From Acidimicrobiia bacterium (GTDB lineage Bacteria; Actinomycetota; Acidimicrobiia; IMCC26256; BP-133), in NCBI GenBank assembly GCA_025934385.1, contig JAICYE010000089.1:1-7642 (forward strand): a stretch of DNA of 7,642 nucleotides, given 5' to 3'. The position numbers and the translations under genes are program-made. Shown in pieces: positions 4,783 through 7,642 of this stretch; position 1 is the stretch's first letter; each line of letters opens with the position of its first letter. The notes under the pieces are model-generated. The model was not told the origin of the DNA. It did not search any database and saw only the letters and a list, made by a program, of their open reading frames with translations.

Positions 4783-6341
4783 AGCTCGGTAACGCTCTCG
4801 GTCACCGCTCCGGGCTCGTCGTAGGCGCGGACGTCGCTCTCCGGCGGCAGGGACGGTTCGCCGGCCACCGACGGCAGCGTCAGCACCATGCACGTCCCTT
4901 CGCCGACCCGGGTGCGGACTTCGAGGGCCGCGCCGAGCCGGTCCACGTGCTGGCGGACGATCGACAGCCCGAGGCCGCTCCCCCCCGAGCCCCGCCCGGT
5001 CGTGTAGAACCGCTCGAAGAGGTGGGGGATGACGTCCTCGGGGATCCCGGGCCCGGCGTCGCACACCTCGACCACGCCGAGGTCGCCCGTCCGCCGGACG
5101 GTGACGCACACCCCGCGCCCGCCATGGTGGACGGCGTTGGCCACCAGGTTGACGATAATCCGTTCCAGCCCCCACCGCTCGGAGAGGACGACGACCGGTT
5201 CGCCGACGACCTCGACGTCGATGGGCCATTGGCCCCGCCGGGCGATGGTGGCGGCGAGGTCGTCGAGCGGCACCGGCTCCCAGGCGATGTCGTCGAGGCC
5301 GGCGTCGAGCCGACCCAGCTCCAGCAGGTTGAGGACGAGCCCCCGGAGCCGGGCCACGTCGGCCACCAGCAGCTCGGCCGGGCGACGGGCCCGCTCGGGC
5401 AGGTCGGCGATGTCCTCCTCGAGGAGCGAGGCGGTCGTGCTCATCCCCGCCAGCGGAGTCCGCAGCTCGTGGGCGGCGAACGTCGTGAAGCGCTTCTCCC
5501 GGTCCCGGGCCTCCGAGAGGGCGGTGATCTTCTGTTCCAACGCCTCGGCCATCTCGTTGAAGTAGGAGGCGAGGGCGCCGAACTCGTCGTCGGTCTCCGC
5601 CCGCAGCCGGGTCGACAGCAGCCCTTCGGCCAGCGACCGGGCCGCCCCGGCGGCCGCCCGTACCGGCCGCAGCGTGACGAGGGCCATCCGGCGGGCGACG
5701 AGCGCGGCGAGTCCCATGAGGACCAGCCAGCCGAGGAACAGCCAGTCCCGTACGGTGTTGAGGCTGTCGATGAGGCCCTGGCGGGAGTAGAAGAAGTACA
5801 GCTCGACACCGGTTCCCGCCGGCCGGCCGGCGGTCACGAGGTACGGCGTGCCCCGCACGGTGGTGGTGGCCATGACGATGCCGCGGTCGTTGACGGAGCG
5901 GCGCAGCCCGGCCGGCACGTCGCCGGGGCCGAGGCCGGGCAGCGACGCCTCATTGGCGCCGCCGGGCCCGATGGCCAGGCTCTCCACGCCGCCAAGCTGG
6001 CGGTAGATGTCCGACAGGTGGCCGAAGCCGGTCGGGAACGGCGCGTTGGCGGTCAGCGCCAGGTCGATGCGGGTCTGGTAGACGGCCCGGTCGGTGAAGG
6101 ACCGGGTGCGGTAGTGCCGGCCGGCCAGGTAGGTCCCGCCGGCCAGGAGCCCGGAGCTCACACCGACGACGCCGACGAACACCCACGTGAGCCGCCGCCG
6201 GAAGCGGTTGGGCAGGGCGACGCCGGCCGCCGCCGGCCGGGCGGCGGGCGCGTCGTCGTCGACGTCCCAGGGGACGCCGGGCCGTTGCGGCTCGGAGCGC
6301 TCCCGCCTCGACCGGAGTTGTCGCCCGCCCATCGTGGCCAC
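4779..6341 (-). CDS. Membrane sensor histidine kinase (HAMP, MtrB-like)
   Basis: Sensor kinase of 520 aa. Order: cytoplasmic N-terminal tail rich in Arg/Asp/Ala (1-47), TM1 (about 51-73), extracytoplasmic sensor region (about 74-199) with no motif I recognise, TM2 (about 200-216), HAMP linker (about 217-270, P226, DDEFGAL at 251-257), dimerisation/phosphoacceptor helix with H291 in FAAHELRTPLAGM, and the HATPase domain: N box NLVANAVHHG (398-407), G1 DAGPGIP (428-434), F box FERFYTTGRG, G2 GSGLGLSIV (454-462). A polar tail of about 30 residues follows the ATPase domain and overlaps the hydrolase start. All catalytic boxes are intact. Autophosphorylation on H291 and transfer to D53 of the regulator at 2229-2909 is expected. 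The GTG at 6341 and the ATG at 6332 are both possible starts, without a strong ribosome site. The MFS gene ends 40 bases upstream, consistent with one operon. Confidence 0.94.
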   Translation of the reverse strand: MATMGGRQLRSRRERSEPQRPGVPWDVDDDAPAARPAAAGVALPNRFRRRLTWVFVGVVGVSSGLLAGGTYLAGRHYRTRSFTDRAVYQTRIDLALTANAPFPTGFGHLSDIYRQLGGVESLAIGPGGANEASLPGLGPGDVPAGLRRSVNDRGIVMATTTVRGTPYLVTAGRPAGTGVELYFFYSRQGLIDSLNTVRDWLFLGWLVLMGLAALVARRMALVTLRPVRAAAGAARSLAEGLLSTRLRAETDDEFGALASYFNEMAEALEQKITALSEARDREKRFTTFAAHELRTPLAGMSTTASLLEEDIADLPERARRPAELLVADVARLRGLVLNLLELGRLDAGLDDIAWEPVPLDDLAATIARRGQWPIDVEVVGEPVVVLSERWGLERIIVNLVANAVHHGGRGVCVTVRRTGDLGVVEVCDAGPGIPEDVIPHLFERFYTTGRGSGGSGLGLSIVRQHVDRLGAALEVRTRVGEGTCMVLTLPSVAGEPSLPPESDVRAYDEPGAVTESVTEL

Positions 6342-6348
6342 ATGTACC

Positions 6349-6365
6349 CGGCGAGGGCCTCGCCG
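6349..6365 (-). other. Tight hairpin between transporter and kinase genes
   Basis: Perfect 7-base arms CGGCGAG (6349-6355) and CTCGCCG (6359-6365) with a 3-base loop, within the 40-base gap between the transporter stop and the kinase start. No T-run follows on the minus strand. It could partly terminate transcription, protect the upstream message, or mask the kinase start, which lies only 7 bases beyond the arm. It may also be a chance product of GC-rich DNA. Confidence 0.35.
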
Positions 6366-6381
6366 ACGCAGTCCGCCGGTC

Positions 6382-7642
6382 TCACGGGGCGGGGGACGGG
6401 CCTCGGCCGTCGGTCCACTGCAGCGAGGCGTGGACCGAGGCCACGTCCGTCGGGTAGGTCCGGGTGGCCAGGAGCAGCAGCCCGGCGTTGGCCGCGAGGG
6501 CGGGGAGCATGATCAGCATGGTCAGCTGGAGGCCGTGGTGGCCCCCGCCGCTCAGGTGGTCGGCGAGGAAGCCGAACAGGAGCGGGGCGATCGCCTCCCC
6601 GCCCGTCCGCAGCACCGTGCGGATCGCCTCGGCCCGGCCCCACAGCGCCGGGTGGATGATGTCGAGGCGGACGGCGTCCATCGGCGGGTTGGGGGCGCCG
6701 AGCCCGACGCCGCCGACGACGAGGAGCGGCGCCGCCACCGCCAGCGAGTGGACCAGCAGGGCCGGCAGGGCGACGGCGGCGGCCAGGCCGAAGCCGGCTG
6801 CGGCCACGAGCAGCCGGGCGTTGAGCAGGCCCCGGGCGAGGAGGGCGTCGCCCAGCCGGCCGCCGGCGATCAGCCCGACCACGCTGCCGACGCCGACGAT
6901 CGGCAGCAGCACCGACGAGGTCGACTGGCTGAGCCCGTACTGGTGCACGGCGAAGACGATGGCGAACACCTTGAGCCCGGCGAGGAAGAAGTACCCGACC
7001 GTGCTGGCCAGGATGACGATCACGTTGGTGCGGACCCGCAGCACGTAGCGGCAGGCTTCCCAGAGCGACATCTCGGTGTCGTCGCCCCGCAGGACGGTGC
7101 GGGGGTCGGGCTTCACCCGCGCCCGGGCGATCTGGGCGGCGGCCGGCCCGCCGCCGTTCGAATCGCCGGCGTTCGAATCCTCCGGAGGGCCGCCGCCGCT
7201 GTTGGCCTCCTCCTCGTGGCAGGCGCCCCGGGGCGGCTCGGGCAGGTGCCAGAGCGGCAGCACCAGCGTCGCTCCCACGAGCCCGAGGATGACGAAGAGC
7301 CATCGCCACGACAGCACGGCGATGGCCGCGCCCACGAGCAGGTAGCCGATCCCGAGCCCGACGAGTTCACCGCTGTCGATCCAGCCCAGGATCCAGCCCC
7401 GGCGGCGGGGCGGGTAGAGGTCGCCGGTGAGCGACGAGGCCGTCGGGCCCGACGTGGCCGTGACGGCCCCCAGGAACACCCGGGTCAGCACCAGCATGAG
7501 GAACGACACCGCCAGGCTGGACAGCGCCATGGCCACTGCCCACAGGGCCACGCTGGCCGCCAGCAGCCTGGTGCGGCGGATCCGGTCGGTCAGGACGCCG
7601 GCCGGCAGCGTGGCCGCCGCCCCGACGATGCTCACCACCGAC
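6382..7642 (-). CDS. MFS transporter, 5' end cut by the window edge
   Basis: At least 419 codons of a major facilitator superfamily permease; the N-terminus (helix 1 and cytoplasmic start, probably some 40-60 residues) lies beyond 7642. Numbering from the GTG codon at 7638, which is internal, the first visible helix ends in motif A, GVLTDRIRRTR (14-24), the helix 2-3 loop signature. Helices 3-6 follow to about 130. A long hydrophilic linker (about 132-200) contains HEEE and Gly/Ser/Asn-rich repeats, followed by helices 7-12 with a degenerate second motif A, GGRLGDALLARG (259-270). The motif and loop style recall Spinster-like or general MFS efflux/uptake carriers; the substrate is not readable. 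It is the first visible gene of the minus-strand run leading to the kinase, hydrolase and regulator. The soluble C-terminus (about 393-418) is short. A sugar substrate would fit the GH15 neighbour but is not shown by the sequence. Confidence 0.92.
   Translation of the reverse strand, partial: SVVSIVGAAATLPAGVLTDRIRRTRLLAASVALWAVAMALSSLAVSFLMLVLTRVFLGAVTATSGPTASSLTGDLYPPRRRGWILGWIDSGELVGLGIGYLLVGAAIAVLSWRWLFVILGLVGATLVLPLWHLPEPPRGACHEEEANSGGGPPEDSNAGDSNGGGPAAAQIARARVKPDPRTVLRGDDTEMSLWEACRYVLRVRTNVIVILASTVGYFFLAGLKVFAIVFAVHQYGLSQSTSSVLLPIVGVGSVVGLIAGGRLGDALLARGLLNARLLVAAAGFGLAAAVALPALLVHSLAVAAPLLVVGGVGLGAPNPPMDAVRLDIIHPALWGRAEAIRTVLRTGGEAIAPLLFGFLADHLSGGGHHGLQLTMLIMLPALAANAGLLLLATRTYPTDVASVHASLQWTDGRGPSPAP
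7156..7179 (-). repeat. In-frame direct repeat in the transporter linker
   Basis: The 9-base word gttcgaatc occurs at 7156-7164 and again at 7171-7179, 15 bases apart. On the coding strand this gives two copies of a five-residue unit, DSNAG then DSNGG, in the hydrophilic loop between helices 6 and 7. The 15-base period keeps the reading frame, as expected of a small tandem duplication in an unconstrained loop. Confidence 0.5.

Noticed and set aside
3517..4824. Plus-strand open frame (435 codons) opposite the GH15 gene
   Set aside because: It lies antisense to a clearly conserved hydrolase, shows no recognisable family and no ribosome site.
4783..5229. Upstream extension of the GH15 reading frame to 764 codons
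   Set aside because: The extra 149 residues are Arg/Pro/Gly-rich and lie entirely within the kinase ATPase domain gene. GH15 homology begins right after the GTG at 4782.
4698..6512. Long plus-strand open frame (604 codons) opposite the kinase
   Set aside because: The translation is Pro/Gly/Arg/His-rich low-complexity sequence with no domain. It mirrors the intact kinase on the other strand and is a product of GC-rich codon use.
7156..7180. tRNA T-loop-like words (gttcgaatc, gttcgaatcc) suggesting a tRNA gene
   Set aside because: The flanking bases do not form a T stem in either copy and no cloverleaf can be drawn. The words are a codon-level repeat for DSN in the transporter loop.

Overview
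The window is very GC-rich, densely packed with genes, and uses GTG starts often. It carries a SigB/SigF-type stress sigma factor, an MtrB-like histidine kinase and an actinobacterial-style GH15 hydrolase. Together these suggest a chromosome segment of an actinomycetote, possibly of the Acidimicrobiia/Thermoleophilia type. That placement is inferred from gene style and not from a marker gene. I see no rRNA, tRNA, CRISPR, insertion sequence or phage gene.

Layout. The only plus-strand gene is the SigB/SigF-family sigma factor (104-823). All other genes lie on the minus strand and so read right to left. The first minus-strand group, at 7642-2229, looks like one transcription unit: an MFS transporter cut by the window edge, a membrane histidine kinase, a GH15 glycoside hydrolase and an OmpR-family response regulator. 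The kinase and hydrolase genes overlap by four bases, and the other gaps are 40 and 25 bases. The notable point is that the hydrolase sits between the kinase and its presumed partner regulator.

The second minus-strand group, at 2103-815, holds three small membrane proteins of unknown function: a four-helix protein of 192 aa, a four-helix protein of 138 aa and a two-helix protein of 68 aa. The last two overlap by ATGA and look like tandem paralogues, because the C-terminal half of the 138 aa protein resembles the whole 68 aa protein. The 68 aa gene ends inside the 3' end of the sigma factor gene (tail-to-tail overlap of 9 bases). A strong two-part stem-loop at 1469-1507 and an AT-rich palindrome at 1445-1459 separate the 192 aa gene from the pair.

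How the genes may work together (inference): the kinase senses an envelope or external signal through an unrecognised extracytoplasmic domain of about 125 residues and phosphorylates the winged-helix regulator. Co-transcription ties this circuit to an alpha-glucoside hydrolase (trehalase/glucoamylase type) and a transporter, which suggests a link between envelope or osmotic sensing and sugar handling. The nearby sigma factor belongs to a general-stress subfamily, but nothing in the window shows that it controls these genes. Gaps between genes are all shorter than 130 bases. The first 103 bases hold no gene or clear promoter that I can support.
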